A stretch of DNA of 64,000 bases from UBA5336 sp964506685. GTDB lineage: Bacteria > Pseudomonadota > Alphaproteobacteria > Caulobacterales > Hyphomonadaceae. The notes under the pieces are model-generated. The model was not told where the DNA came from. It saw only the letters and a program-made list of their open reading frames with translations, and did no database searches. This document shows positions 27,319 through 36,206 of the stretch, piece after piece (positions within the stretch are counted from its first letter, which is position 1; each line of letters opens with the position of its first letter). The position numbers and the translations under genes were made by a program. Where the stretch lies: positions 1-64,000 of the forward strand of contig CAZDMQ010000003.1 of the NCBI GenBank assembly GCA_964506685.1, read 5' to 3'.

Positions 27319-28367
27319 CCTGCGCACTGATTGCAGACCGGGTGAGCAAGTCCTACGGCGGCACTGCGGTGGTGAAGCAGGCCTCGCTACGGCTCGAGCC
27401 GGGCCTGCTGACCGCATTGCTGGGACCGTCAGGGGCCGGCAAGTCGACACTGTTGCGCATTCTTGCCGGGCTCGAACCGCTGGATGACGGGGAGGTCCGG
27501 ATCGGCGACCGTGTGCTGTCGTCGCCGCGCCGGCTGGTCCCCGCCGAGCAGCGACACACCGGCCTGATCTTCCAGGACTACGCCCTCTTCCCCCACATGA
27601 CCGCGCTCGAGAACGTCATGTTCGGTCTCTCCGCCCTCCCCAGGACCGACGCTCGCACGCGTGCGGCTGGCTGGCTCGACCGGCTGTCGCTGACCGCACG
27701 CGCCCACGCCTATCCGCACCAGTTGTCCGGTGGCGAGCAACAGCGCGTCGCGATTGCCCGCGCCCTGGCACCTGAACCCGATGCCATTCTCATGGACGAA
27801 CCCTTTTCCGGTCTCGACCCGGCCCTTGAGGCCGGGGTCCGCGCAGCATCCCTGCGCGCGCTTGCCGAAGCGGGCCGGCCTGCCCTGCTGGTCACCCATG
27901 ATCCTGTCGCCGCCATGGCCATGGCCGACCGTCTGGCGGTGATGCGCGCCGGCCGCATCCTGCAGGTCGGCGCACCCGAGGAAGTCTATCGCGCGCCGGT
28001 CGATCTCGATGTCGCCCGGGCGCTGGGACCGGTGCAGGTGGTTAGGCCCGCCGATTGCCCCCCGGCGCTGCTCGACGGGCTCGGCCTGCCCGAAGAGCCG
28101 GTCCTGCTGGGCCTGCGCGAGGAAGCGGTCCGGATCGTCGCCAATGGCCCGGTCCATGCGCAGGTCCGCCGGGTGGCGTTTCTCGGGCCCCTGCGCCGCA
28201 CCGAGTTGCACCTCAAAGGACCGAACGGCCCGCTGGACCTGGCCGCCACCGAGCCTGCCTCCAGCCCTGCACCGGTCATCGGCGAAACGGTCGGCGTGCA
28301 GATCCAGCCTCAGGGCCGGTTCATCTTCCCCATGCCAGAGGATGAAGTTACTGATCATCCGGCCTGA
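27315..28367 (+). CDS. Ferric-iron ABC transporter ATP-binding protein (FbpC-like)
   Basis: A 350-residue ATPase. Walker A is GPSGAGKST (37-45), the signature is LSGGEQQRVAIARAL, Walker B is AILMDEPFSGLD, and the switch His lies in LLVTHDP. A C-terminal TOBE-like regulatory domain fits the iron/sulfate/spermidine importer subclass. The start is GTG, overlapping the permease stop. It powers uptake by the two preceding gene products at the inner membrane. Confidence 0.92.
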   Translation: MTCALIADRVSKSYGGTAVVKQASLRLEPGLLTALLGPSGAGKSTLLRILAGLEPLDDGEVRIGDRVLSSPRRLVPAEQRHTGLIFQDYALFPHMTALENVMFGLSALPRTDARTRAAGWLDRLSLTARAHAYPHQLSGGEQQRVAIARALAPEPDAILMDEPFSGLDPALEAGVRAASLRALAEAGRPALLVTHDPVAAMAMADRLAVMRAGRILQVGAPEEVYRAPVDLDVARALGPVQVVRPADCPPALLDGLGLPEEPVLLGLREEAVRIVANGPVHAQVRRVAFLGPLRRTELHLKGPNGPLDLAATEPASSPAPVIGETVGVQIQPQGRFIFPMPEDEVTDHPA

Positions 28368-28461
28368 TCACGCATGTGTCACGCCCCTCGCCAATCCGCA
28401 GCCGGGGACCTATTCTTCCCCATATCCCGCGTCGAACCGCCAGCAATCGGAGCCACCTGCC

Positions 28462-29859
28462 ATGAACCGGCCCGCCCCCTCCCGCCCAGCGGCATTCCGC
28501 GCGCTCCTCCCCGTCGTGTTCGGCCTGCTTGTGCTGCTGCTCGGCACCGCCCTGCCCGCCCGGGCACAGTCCATCATTCGCGATACCGAGATCGAGGAGA
28601 CCTTGCGGGAATGGACCGACCCGATCCTCGAGGTCGCCGGGCTGGACCCTGCTAATGTCGATCTCTACATCATCAACGACCCGTCGCTGAACGCCTTCGT
28701 TGCGGGTGGGCAGAATATCCACATCAATACAGGCCTGCTGATTGCTGCGGAGACCCCGGGCCAGATCCTCGGCGTGATCGGCCATGAAACCTGCCACATC
28801 GCCTGCGGTCACTCGGTCAGCCGGGCCCGCGCTGCCGAAGTGGCGAGCCGCCCGGCGCTCGTCTCCATAGGTCTGGGCATTCTCGCCCTGGCCGCCGGCG
28901 CCGGCGACGCCGGTGTCGCCCTGATGGCCAGCTCGCAGCAGTTCGCCGCGCTCAATTTCTTCAAGCACACCCGTTCCGAGGAAGCGACCGCAGACGCCGC
29001 CGCGGTGTCCTATCTCGAGGAACTCGGTCTGTCACCGTCGGGCCTGGTCGAATTCTTCGAGAACTACCGCTACCAGGAAGTGCTGTCGGACCAGCGCCGG
29101 GACCCCTATTTCCGTGCTCACCCCCTCGCCGCCGACCGGATCCGCACGACGCGCCAGCTCGCCGAAGACACCGGCCTCATGGACAAGCCCTTCGACGCCC
29201 GCACCGTGCGCCAGTACGAGATGATGCGGGCCAAGCTGATCGGCTTTCTCGAACCGCTTGCCGTCGTGAACCGGCACTATGCGCCCGATGACAACAGCCT
29301 GCCCGCGCGGTACGCCCGCGCGATCGCAGCCATGCAGGCCGGCGACGTGACGGCCTCCATCCGCGAGATCGATGCCCTGATCGACGCCGAACCGGACAAT
29401 CCATACTTCCACGAACTCAAGGGCCAGACACTGTTTGAAAGCGGCAAGGTCGAAGCCTCCATAGCGCCCTATGAGCAGGCGAATGCCCTCAAGCCGGACC
29501 AGCCCCTGCTGCAGATCGGCCTTGCCCAGTCGCTCAACCAGCGCGGTGGCAAGGGGGATCTCGAACGCGCCGAAGCCCTGCTCAAGTCCGCCCTCCTCGC
29601 CGAGCCGCGCAATGCCTTTGCCTGGCGGGAACTCTCGATCGCGCTCCACCGCATGGGCCGCGACGGCGAGGCCGATGTTGCCTATGCCGAAGCCGCGCTG
29701 AATATCGGCAACTATCCCGATGCGAACATCTTCGCCTCGCGCGCCATCACCAAGCTGGAGCGCGGCACGCCGATGCATCTCAAGGCCCTCGACATCGTGA
29801 ACCAGACCGATCCGCGCCTGCCCGAGAATGCGCCTTATTATCGCCGCCCTACACGCTGA
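28462..29859 (+). CDS. M48-family metalloprotease with TPR region (BepA-like)
   Basis: A 465-residue exported protease. The signal peptide ends near residue 35 (PARAQS). Zinc motif HETCH has His108, Glu109 and His112, with third ligand Glu174 (EEATAD). The C-terminal half (about 280-460) has TPR-like helical pairs. In E. coli BepA this layout handles assembly of LptD and other outer-membrane proteins, so periplasmic quality control is the likely job. Upstream in-frame sequence belongs to the ABC gene region and was not used. A hairpin followed by TCTTTTT lies just after the stop. Confidence 0.87.
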   Translation: MNRPAPSRPAAFRALLPVVFGLLVLLLGTALPARAQSIIRDTEIEETLREWTDPILEVAGLDPANVDLYIINDPSLNAFVAGGQNIHINTGLLIAAETPGQILGVIGHETCHIACGHSVSRARAAEVASRPALVSIGLGILALAAGAGDAGVALMASSQQFAALNFFKHTRSEEATADAAAVSYLEELGLSPSGLVEFFENYRYQEVLSDQRRDPYFRAHPLAADRIRTTRQLAEDTGLMDKPFDARTVRQYEMMRAKLIGFLEPLAVVNRHYAPDDNSLPARYARAIAAMQAGDVTASIREIDALIDAEPDNPYFHELKGQTLFESGKVEASIAPYEQANALKPDQPLLQIGLAQSLNQRGGKGDLERAEALLKSALLAEPRNAFAWRELSIALHRMGRDGEADVAYAEAALNIGNYPDANIFASRAITKLERGTPMHLKALDIVNQTDPRLPENAPYYRRPTR

Positions 29860-29865
29860 TGTGAT

Positions 29866-29887
29866 GCCTGTCGGACAGGTCTTTTTC
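29866..29887 (+). terminator. Candidate Rho-independent terminator after M48 gene
   Basis: The short dyad CCTG-TCGGA-CAGG is followed directly by TCTTTTT. The stem is short, so this is moderate evidence. It sits 8 bp after the stop of the metalloprotease and 75 bp before the DsbA-like start. Confidence 0.4.
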
Positions 29888-29962
29888 CTGTCAGGGGGCT
29901 TCGGGACGGACAAAATCAGGCTAGAGAGCTGCCATCGGCAGAACACCCAATCGGAGGCCCCC

Positions 29963-30703
29963 ATGCGCCAGACCCTTTTCCTCGCTGCCAGCGCCGGCGT
30001 GCTCGCCCTCGGCGCCTGTGCCGAAGGCACTGCCGAGGCCGACACCTCTGACCGTGCGGCGATAGAGCAGATCGTGCGCGAATACATCCTCGAGAATCCC
30101 GAAATCATCGAGGAAGCGCTGGTCAAGCTCGGCGAGAAGCAGAAGGCCGAGGAAGCGGCTGCCCAGCAGGCCGCCATCACCGAGAACAGGGCGGCGCTGT
30201 TCGGCAACGATAGCGATTACTTCATCGGGCCGGCCGATGCCCCGGTCACCGTCGTGGAGTTCTTCGATTATCGCTGCGGCTTCTGCAAGCGCTCGCTCGA
30301 CTATGTCAGCGCCCTGCCGGACGTGCATGACGACAAGGTCCGGGTCGTGTTCAAGGAGCTTCCCATCCTGTCACCGCAGAGCCGGACCGCCGCGCTGGCC
30401 GCGCTTGCTGCCGGTCGGCAGGGCAGGTATTTCGACATGCATGCCGCGCTGATGGAATCGAACACCCAGCTGTCGGACGGCGACATTGACGCGATCGCTC
30501 GCGAGGCCGGCGTCGATGTTGCGAAGATGCGCGCAGACATGAAATCCGAGTCGGTGCAGAAGCAGCTCGCCGAGTCCCAGGCGCTGGCCCGCTCGCTCGG
30601 CATATCGGGCACACCGGCCTTCATCATCGGTGACGATCTTGTCCCCGGCGCCAACACGCCGCAGATCACGGCGCTGATCAAGGCGGCCCTGGCCGAGGGC
30701 TGA
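29963..30703 (+). CDS. DsbA-family thioredoxin-fold lipoprotein
   Basis: A 246-residue exported protein with a lipobox (LALGAC, Cys19) and an N-terminal helical extension rich in Glu/Gln/Ala. The thioredoxin fold has active site CGFC (Cys105, Cys108), and the cis-Pro loop is near SGTPAFIIGD. The N-terminal extension and CGFC resemble the Com1/ScsC-like branch, where the extension can oligomerise the protein. It is expected to form or shuffle disulfides in the periplasm. CGGAGG precedes the start. The convergent neighbour is thiG. Confidence 0.88.
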   Translation: MRQTLFLAASAGVLALGACAEGTAEADTSDRAAIEQIVREYILENPEIIEEALVKLGEKQKAEEAAAQQAAITENRAALFGNDSDYFIGPADAPVTVVEFFDYRCGFCKRSLDYVSALPDVHDDKVRVVFKELPILSPQSRTAALAALAAGRQGRYFDMHAALMESNTQLSDGDIDAIAREAGVDVAKMRADMKSESVQKQLAESQALARSLGISGTPAFIIGDDLVPGANTPQITALIKAALAEG

Positions 30704-30753
30704 ACCGGCCGGCCGACCCGACGGATCAGGTCGGAGTCCGATCCGCCAGGCGG

Positions 30754-31533
30754 TCAGATCAGCCCCGCCAGCGGCGAGCTCGGATCGGCATAGCGCTTGC
30801 GGCCCATGCGGCCGGCGAGGTAGGCCTCGCGGCCGGCAATCACGGCGTGGCGCATGGCGCGCGCCATGCCGATCGGGTCCTTCGCCTCGGCAATCGCGGT
30901 GTTCATAAGCACGCCGTCGCAGCCGAGTTCCATCGCGATGGCCGCATCCGAGGCGGTGCCGACGCCGGCATCGACAATCACCGGCACCCGCGCCTGCTCG
31001 ACGATCAGACGGATGTTCAGCGGGTTCCGGATGCCCAGGCCGGAGCCGATGAGCGAGCCGAGCGGCATGATCGCACAGCAGCCGGCATCCTCCAGCTTGC
31101 GGGCATAGACCGGATCGTCCGAACAGTAGACCATCACCTCGAAGCCCTCGGCGATGAGATCCTTCGCAGCCTTCAGCGTCTCTTCCATGTCGGGATAGAG
31201 CGTCTTCTGATCGGCGAGGACTTCGAGTTTCACAAGCCCCCAGCCGCCCGCCTCGCGGGCCAGCCGCAGGGTGCGCACGGCCTCGTCAGCGGTGTAGCAG
31301 CCTGCCGTGTTGGGCAGGTAGGTGTAGCGCTCCGGCGAGACATGGTCCTGCAGCCGGTCCTCGTCGGGATTGGAAAGGTTTACCCGGCGCAGGGCCACGG
31401 TGACCATTTCAGCGCCGGCCGCCTCCGCGGCAGCAGCATTCTGGGCGTAGGAGGCGTATTTGCCGGTCCCGATGATGAGGCGGGAGCCGAAACGGCGCCC
31501 GGCGATGATGAGCGGATCGGTAGTGTCGGTCAT
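30754..31533 (-). CDS. thiG: Thiazole synthase ThiG
   Basis: A 259-residue TIM-barrel enzyme that builds the thiazole phosphate of thiamine from deoxyxylulose phosphate, dehydroglycine and ThiS thiocarboxylate. The Schiff-base Lys102 is in GLVKLEVLAD. Phosphate-binding glycines are in PLGSLIGSG and VDAGVGTASDAA. An ATG 12 bases upstream (31545) would add four residues. The frame stays open far upstream, but only the C-terminal 259 residues match the family. thiS lies upstream on the same strand after a 293-bp spacer containing a strong palindrome. Confidence 0.96.
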   Translation of the reverse strand: MTDTTDPLIIAGRRFGSRLIIGTGKYASYAQNAAAAEAAGAEMVTVALRRVNLSNPDEDRLQDHVSPERYTYLPNTAGCYTADEAVRTLRLAREAGGWGLVKLEVLADQKTLYPDMEETLKAAKDLIAEGFEVMVYCSDDPVYARKLEDAGCCAIMPLGSLIGSGLGIRNPLNIRLIVEQARVPVIVDAGVGTASDAAIAMELGCDGVLMNTAIAEAKDPIGMARAMRHAVIAGREAYLAGRMGRKRYADPSSPLAGLI

Positions 31534-31695
31534 GGCTGCAGACATAGACCGAACGACGCAGCGGGTCACGCCCTGCTGCGTCGCTGTGATGGGGGCGCGG
31601 CTGAATGCGCAAGATGGCAGAAGTGCGCCGGCAGTGGACGGCAGAGTGAGTTCTTCAACGGCTGCGTCCGCCAGCAAAGACGACACGCTGCCCCG

Positions 31696-31730
31696 CGCGC
31701 CTCCCCCTCCCCACGGGAGGGGGAGGCGCG
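31696..31730. repeat. Perfect 16-bp palindrome between thiS and thiG
   Basis: Left arm 31696-31711 and right arm 31715-31730 are exact reverse complements, with a three-base CAC loop. The arms are CCTCCCCCTCCC/GGGAGGGGGAGG type flanked by CGCG. The sequence resembles small palindromic intergenic elements dispersed in alphaproteobacterial genomes. No T-run follows on either strand, so a simple terminator is unlikely. It would fold strongly in a thiS-thiG transcript. Confidence 0.75.
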
Positions 31731-31826
31731 TTGGGTGACATTTGGGCATGGAACCGCCACGGTGGAACGATTTGCAAGCGGCTGCTAACGGCCAACTCCA
31801 GCCCTCGCGCGCCCCCACGCCGGCCC

Positions 31827-32030
31827 TTACCCCCCGCCGACGAACTGCACCACTTCCAACTCGTCGCCATCCTCGAGCACGGTCTCGCCATGGGCCGATT
31901 TCGGGACAATCTCGCGGTTGCGCTCGATGGCGATGCCGCGGGGATCGCCAGACAGGGTCGCGACAAGCTCTGCGAGACGCGTTCCCGGCGCAATCGAGCG
32001 CGGTTCGCCGTTCAGTGTAATCGTGATCAT
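31827..32030 (-). CDS. thiS: Sulfur carrier protein ThiS
   Basis: A 67-residue ubiquitin-fold carrier. The N-terminus MITITLNGEPR and acidic mid-part lead to the required C-terminal glycines (VQFVGGG). The terminal Gly is adenylated by ThiF and converted to thiocarboxylate, then used by ThiG, encoded downstream. A longer frame to 32078 adds unrelated residues and was rejected. A final GGG rather than GG is slightly unusual. Confidence 0.88.
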   Translation of the reverse strand: MITITLNGEPRSIAPGTRLAELVATLSGDPRGIAIERNREIVPKSAHGETVLEDGDELEVVQFVGGG

Positions 32031-32134
32031 TTGGCCAGAATGCCGAAAATGCGGGCCCCTTGGCAAGATGCGATGCAACCTTGCAAGGCGAAGGCTTGCC
32101 AGCGCGTCCGTTCCGTCCCAAGGAATGAGCCGAT

Positions 32135-32578
32135 ATGACCAAGCCGATCCATGTGCTGAACGGGCCCAACCTCAACCTTCTCGGGGAGCGCGAGCCTGAA
32201 ATCTATGGCCGCGAGACGCTTGCCGATATTGCGGCACGCCTTACAGCCGCCGCACGCCCGCCCGGGGTCGAGATGCGCCAGACCAATCATGAGGGCGTGC
32301 TGATCGACTGGCTGCAGGAGGCACGGACCTCCTCCGCCGCCGTCATCCTCAATCCCGGCGCCTATACCCATACCTCGATTGCCCTGCACGATGCCCTGAA
32401 GGGGTTTCCCGTTCCGGTCATCGAAGTGCATATCTCCAACCCGGCCGCGCGCGAGCCCTTCCGCCATGTCAGCCATGTTGCCCCGGCTGCAACCGGCACA
32501 ATCGCCGGACTTGGTACGCTGGGCTATGATCTGGCGCTGGCCGCCTGCTACACCCTGATCGACAAAGGATCTTCCTGA
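32135..32578 (+). CDS. aroQ: Type II 3-dehydroquinate dehydratase
   Basis: A 147-residue dodecameric shikimate-pathway enzyme. Key motifs are LNGPNLNLLGEREPEIYG with the catalytic Tyr, NPGAYTHTS, and EVHISNPAAREPFRHVS with the catalytic His region. It dehydrates 3-dehydroquinate. Its TGA shares a base with the ATG of accB, starting a tightly packed aroQ-accB-accC-aat operon. Confidence 0.97.
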   Translation: MTKPIHVLNGPNLNLLGEREPEIYGRETLADIAARLTAAARPPGVEMRQTNHEGVLIDWLQEARTSSAAVILNPGAYTHTSIALHDALKGFPVPVIEVHISNPAAREPFRHVSHVAPAATGTIAGLGTLGYDLALAACYTLIDKGSS

Positions 32579-33075
32579 TGGCTTCGAGCAGCAAGACGCA
32601 ACTGGACACCGCACTCGTTCGTGAACTCGCCAGCATCCTTCGCGAAGCCGATCTCGGCGAACTGGAAGTCGAGCATGAGGGGACGCGGGTGCGCGTCACC
32701 AAGCATTCCCCCCTGGCCGCCACCCCGGCCCTGCCCGCGCAAATGGTCGCCCTGCCGTCCGACCCCGCCCCGCCGGCCACCGCTTTTCCCGGGGCGGGTG
32801 CAGGTGCCGCTTCCGCGGCAGCCGCCGCTGCCGACGCGGCGAAGGATGCGGTGACCTCGCCCATGGTCGGCACGGCCTATCTCGCCGCCGAGCCCGGCTC
32901 GCCCCCCTTCGTCAAGGTCGGCGACAAGGTGGAGAAGGGACAGACCCTCATGCTGGTCGAAGCCATGAAGACGTTCAACGCTGTTGAAGCCCCCCATGCC
33001 GGGACAGTCCGGGAGATCCTCGTCTCCGATGCCCAGCCGGTGGAATACGGCGAACCCCTGATGGTCATCGGCTAG
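32578..33075 (+). CDS. accB: Biotin carboxyl carrier protein of acetyl-CoA carboxylase
   Basis: A 165-residue BCCP. There is an N-terminal helical region, an Ala/Pro-rich linker (about 45-90), and a biotinyl domain with the modified Lys131 in VEAMKTFNAV. The motif has Thr-Phe where many homologues have Met-Met/Thr-Met, a tolerated variation. Biotin is carboxylated by AccC, encoded four bases downstream. The start overlaps the aroQ stop. Confidence 0.96.
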   Translation: MASSSKTQLDTALVRELASILREADLGELEVEHEGTRVRVTKHSPLAATPALPAQMVALPSDPAPPATAFPGAGAGAASAAAAAADAAKDAVTSPMVGTAYLAAEPGSPPFVKVGDKVEKGQTLMLVEAMKTFNAVEAPHAGTVREILVSDAQPVEYGEPLMVIG

Positions 33076-33079
33076 GCGC

Positions 33080-34441
33080 ATGGCGGACATGATCGAGAAA
33101 GTCCTCATCGCGAACCGGGGCGAGATCGCCCTGCGCATCCACCGGGCCTGCAAGGAAATGGGCCTGATGACCGTGGCCGTGCATTCCGAGGCCGACCGTG
33201 ACGCCATGGCTGTCCGGCTCGCCGATGAGAGCGTGTGCATCGGCCCGCCCCCCTCTGCACTCTCTTATCTCAAGAAGTCGCAGATCATCGCCGCCGCCGA
33301 GATCACCGGCGCCGACGCGATCCATCCGGGATACGGCTTTCTGTCCGAGAACGCCCAGTTCGCCGAGATGGTCGAGGCGCACGGGCTGAAGTTCATCGGT
33401 CCGACGGCCGAGCATATCCGCATGATGGGCGACAAGATCACGGCCAAGCAGACCATGATCGCGGCAGGCGTGCCCTGCGTGCCCGGCTCGGACGGCGCGG
33501 TCGACTCCGTCAGCGCAGCAAAGAAGGCCGCGCGCAAGATCGGTTACCCGGTGTTGGTCAAGGCCTCCTCCGGCGGCGGCGGACGCGGCATGAAGATCGC
33601 CCGCACGGAGAAGGATCTCGAGACCGCCTTCCGGACAGCACGCACCGAAGCCAAGTCGGCCTTTGGTGATGACGCCGTCTACCTCGAGAAATTCCTCGAA
33701 GGCCCGCGCCACATCGAGATCCAGGTCATCGCCGACACCCATGGAAATGTCTGCCACCTGTGGGAGCGTGACTGCTCGATCCAGCGGCGCAACCAGAAAC
33801 TCTTCGAGGAAGCCCCCTCCCCGGCCCTCAACCAGGCCCAGCGCGAGGACATCGGCGCCATCGTCAGGCGCGCGATGCAGACGCTCGGCTATCGTGGCGC
33901 CGGCACGATCGAGTTCCTGTATGAAGACGGGCACTTCTTCTTCATCGAGATGAACACCCGGATCCAGGTCGAACACCCGGTGACGGAAATGATCACCGGC
34001 ATCGACCTCGTGCGCGAGCAGATCCGGATCGCCGATGGCCTGAAACTCTCCTTTACACAGGAGGAGGTGATGCTGCTCGGCCATGCCATCGAATGCCGGA
34101 TCAATGCCGAGCATCCGCGGACCTTCGTGCCGAGCCCGGGCACCATTACCGGCTTCCATGCGCCGGGCGGACTGGATGTGCGCCTCGACAGCTCGGCCTA
34201 TGCCGGATACCGCATCCCCCCCTATTATGACAGTCTCATCGGCAAGCTGATCGTGCATGGACGCACCCGCAGGGAATGCCTCATGCGCTTGCGGCGGGCC
34301 CTGCAGGAAATGGTCGTGGACGGGGTCGACACCACGCTCGGGCTGCACCGTGCGTTGGTCGAGGAACAGGACATTCTCGACGGCAACTACAATATCCACT
34401 GGCTGGAAAGGTATCTCGAAAAAGACGCAGGAGAGACATGA
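33080..34441 (+). CDS. accC: Biotin carboxylase subunit of acetyl-CoA carboxylase
   Basis: A 453-residue ATP-grasp enzyme with IANRGEIALRIHRACKEMG at the N-terminus, glycine-rich ASSGGGGRGMKIA for ATP, and EMNTRIQVEHPVTE with catalytic residues. The C-terminal biotin-carboxylase domain is complete. It carboxylates BCCP with bicarbonate and ATP, the first step of fatty-acid synthesis. The ORF starts four bases after accB and overlaps aat by four bases. Confidence 0.98.
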   Translation: MADMIEKVLIANRGEIALRIHRACKEMGLMTVAVHSEADRDAMAVRLADESVCIGPPPSALSYLKKSQIIAAAEITGADAIHPGYGFLSENAQFAEMVEAHGLKFIGPTAEHIRMMGDKITAKQTMIAAGVPCVPGSDGAVDSVSAAKKAARKIGYPVLVKASSGGGGRGMKIARTEKDLETAFRTARTEAKSAFGDDAVYLEKFLEGPRHIEIQVIADTHGNVCHLWERDCSIQRRNQKLFEEAPSPALNQAQREDIGAIVRRAMQTLGYRGAGTIEFLYEDGHFFFIEMNTRIQVEHPVTEMITGIDLVREQIRIADGLKLSFTQEEVMLLGHAIECRINAEHPRTFVPSPGTITGFHAPGGLDVRLDSSAYAGYRIPPYYDSLIGKLIVHGRTRRECLMRLRRALQEMVVDGVDTTLGLHRALVEEQDILDGNYNIHWLERYLEKDAGET

Positions 34442-35112
34442 GCCAGAGGTTCAGAACCGAAGACCTCCTGCAATGCTATCGCCGTGGCGTCTTCCCCATG
34501 GCCGACAGCGCCACCGACAAGGAGCTTTTCCTCGTCGATCCCGACCGGCGGGGCATCATGCCCCTCGACGGTTTTCATGTCCCAAAGCGCCTTGCCCGGT
34601 CAGTCCGGCAGGCTCCGTACACTCTGAGCCTGGACCAGGCCTTCGCCCGGGTGATCGAAGGCTGCGCCGCACCGGCTCCGGGTCGACTGAGCACCTGGAT
34701 CAATCCCGTCATCCACAATCTCTACGGACGGCTGCACCGCGAAGGCCATGCCCATTCCGTCGAAGCCTGGGAGGACGGGCAACTTGTGGGAGGGCTTTAC
34801 GGTGTGTCGCTGGGCGGCGCCTTCTTCGGCGAGAGCATGTTCTCGCGGGCGCGCGATGCCTCGAAGATCTGCCTTGTCCACCTCGTCGCGCGGCTGATCC
34901 GGCAGGGATACAGGCTGCTCGACGCGCAGTTTCACAACCCGCACCTCGACCAGTTCGGCCTCATCGAGGTCGACCGGGGCCGGTTCCGCGCCATGCTCGC
35001 CGATGCGTTGGAGATCGATGCACAATTCGCCGAGTCCGAACCGGTCGAGAGTGGCGCCGATGCGCTCGCCATCATTGCGGCCCATCGCTCTCCGGCAAGC
35101 GGAGCGCGCTAA
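34438..35112 (+). CDS. aat: Leucyl/phenylalanyl-tRNA-protein transferase
   Basis: A 224-residue L/F transferase. It adds Leu or Phe to N-terminal Arg/Lys, creating N-degrons for ClpS-ClpAP. Family motifs include CYRRGVFPMA, LYGVSLGGAFFGESMFSRA and LDAQFHNPHLDQFG. The start ATG overlaps the accC stop (ATGA). Co-occurrence with accBC is common in Alphaproteobacteria. It faces the DUF2155 gene, whose end is 105 bp away. Confidence 0.97.
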   Translation: MSQRFRTEDLLQCYRRGVFPMADSATDKELFLVDPDRRGIMPLDGFHVPKRLARSVRQAPYTLSLDQAFARVIEGCAAPAPGRLSTWINPVIHNLYGRLHREGHAHSVEAWEDGQLVGGLYGVSLGGAFFGESMFSRARDASKICLVHLVARLIRQGYRLLDAQFHNPHLDQFGLIEVDRGRFRAMLADALEIDAQFAESEPVESGADALAIIAAHRSPASGAR

Positions 35113-35217
35113 AGTATCCGTCCTGGTCAGGCGACGTGGGCACCGGTTCCCCGTCCGGAAGCGCGTCAAGACCAGGACGTGAAGCGGCGCGCTGATTGAG
35201 TTCGAGAACGCGCCGCT

Positions 35218-35682
35218 TCAGCGCATCTCCGTCGCCTCTGAACGAGATGACGATGCGCCAGGATCGACCTCCGGCGTCTCGCACTCGATCACCCACACAT
35301 CATAGACCGGATGCTCAAGCGCGCTGAGCCCCGGCGAAGAGGCAAACATCCAGCCCGAGAAGAGCGGCTCGGCCGTTGCGCCGCCGCCCGCGGGCGCTGC
35401 ATCGACCTGCTCTCCGGTGGCCGGCTCGGCCGGTCGGATCTGCAGGAAGGCGGCGCTTTCCGGCGGCAGTTCGGGCGGTGTCTGGTAGCACACGCTGAGC
35501 GAGACTTCGAGCGCGCCGAATTCGACGGGCTGGTCGACGAACACCTCGATATCGGTGGACCGCCCGGTGATCTTGTCCAGCGCCCGCAGGATCGCCCTGT
35601 CCTTCTGCAGCCAGGACGCCTCGGCAGTGGCGCCGGCGCCACCGAGCGCGGCCACCGCAAGGACAAGAAACCAGGCGCGCAT
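35218..35682 (-). CDS. DUF2155 exported protein
   Basis: A 154-residue protein with a signal peptide (residues 1 to about 22). The conserved core includes LDKITGRSTDIEVFV, CYQTPPE and FSGWMFASSPGLSALEHPVYDVWV, typical of DUF2155. The function is unknown, and a periplasmic or cell-surface location is likely. The C-terminal 25 residues are low in complexity. The mlaD-like and NDUFA12 genes lie immediately upstream on the same strand, suggesting one transcript. Confidence 0.85.
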   Translation of the reverse strand: MRAWFLVLAVAALGGAGATAEASWLQKDRAILRALDKITGRSTDIEVFVDQPVEFGALEVSLSVCYQTPPELPPESAAFLQIRPAEPATGEQVDAAPAGGGATAEPLFSGWMFASSPGLSALEHPVYDVWVIECETPEVDPGASSSRSEATEMR

Positions 35683-35687
35683 TCCCG

Positions 35688-36206
35688 CTACTCCGGATAA
35701 CCGCCAGCGTCGCCACCCTGCGCAGACCGGGTATCACCGCCGGAGCCGGACGTATCGCCTGAACCACTGGCAAAGGACGCAAACAGGGTCAGCAGGTCGA
35801 CGCTGCCGCGCGTGTAAAGGATCTCGCCCGACCCATCCGTCGCCACGTAATCCAAGCTCCCGCCGGGCTCCAGCGCGACATAGGCGCCGCCGAGGAGGCC
35901 ATCTGTCGAAATCCGCGCATCGGTATCATCGGGAAGCAGTGCCTCCTCGTCGATCGACAGCGTGACCACGGCCTCATAGCGCTCGAAATCGGTCTCGATG
36001 TTCTGCACCACGCCGATCTTGACCCCGGCAAGGCGCACGTCCGACCCGCGCGATATGCCCGAGACATTGTTGAACCGGGCCGTCACCTCATAGCGATCGC
36101 CTCCGGTCCTTGCATCGGCTCCATTGGCGAGGGCGAACCAGAGGAAGAACAGGGCGACCAGGAGGACCACGGCGCCAAGTGCGGTTTCAACAAGCGATTC
36201 ACGCAT
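35688..36206 (-). CDS. mlaD: MlaD/MCE-domain phospholipid transport protein
   Basis: A 172-residue protein. There is one N-terminal membrane helix (LGAVVLLVALFFLWFAL), then an MCE domain (RYEVTARFNNVSGISRGSDV and VRLAGVKIGVV) and a Gly/Ser-rich tail. MCE proteins form hexameric rings that carry lipids between membranes. No MlaE or MlaF gene is in view. The start codon is uncertain among ATGs at 36206, 36224 and 36233. 36206 gives the family-like MRESLVETALGAVV and overlaps the upstream stop by eight bases. Confidence 0.85.
   Translation of the reverse strand: MRESLVETALGAVVLLVALFFLWFALANGADARTGGDRYEVTARFNNVSGISRGSDVRLAGVKIGVVQNIETDFERYEAVVTLSIDEEALLPDDTDARISTDGLLGGAYVALEPGGSLDYVATDGSGEILYTRGSVDLLTLFASFASGSGDTSGSGGDTRSAQGGDAGGYPE

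Noticed and set aside
30704..30753. Bidirectional terminator between dsbA-like gene and thiG
   Set aside because: A six-base CGGATC/GATCCG dyad exists but is short and has no T-run on either strand.
35072..35296. Minus-strand 74-codon frame between aat and the DUF2155 gene
   Set aside because: It overlaps both neighbours, has no ribosome site, and matches nothing I recognise.
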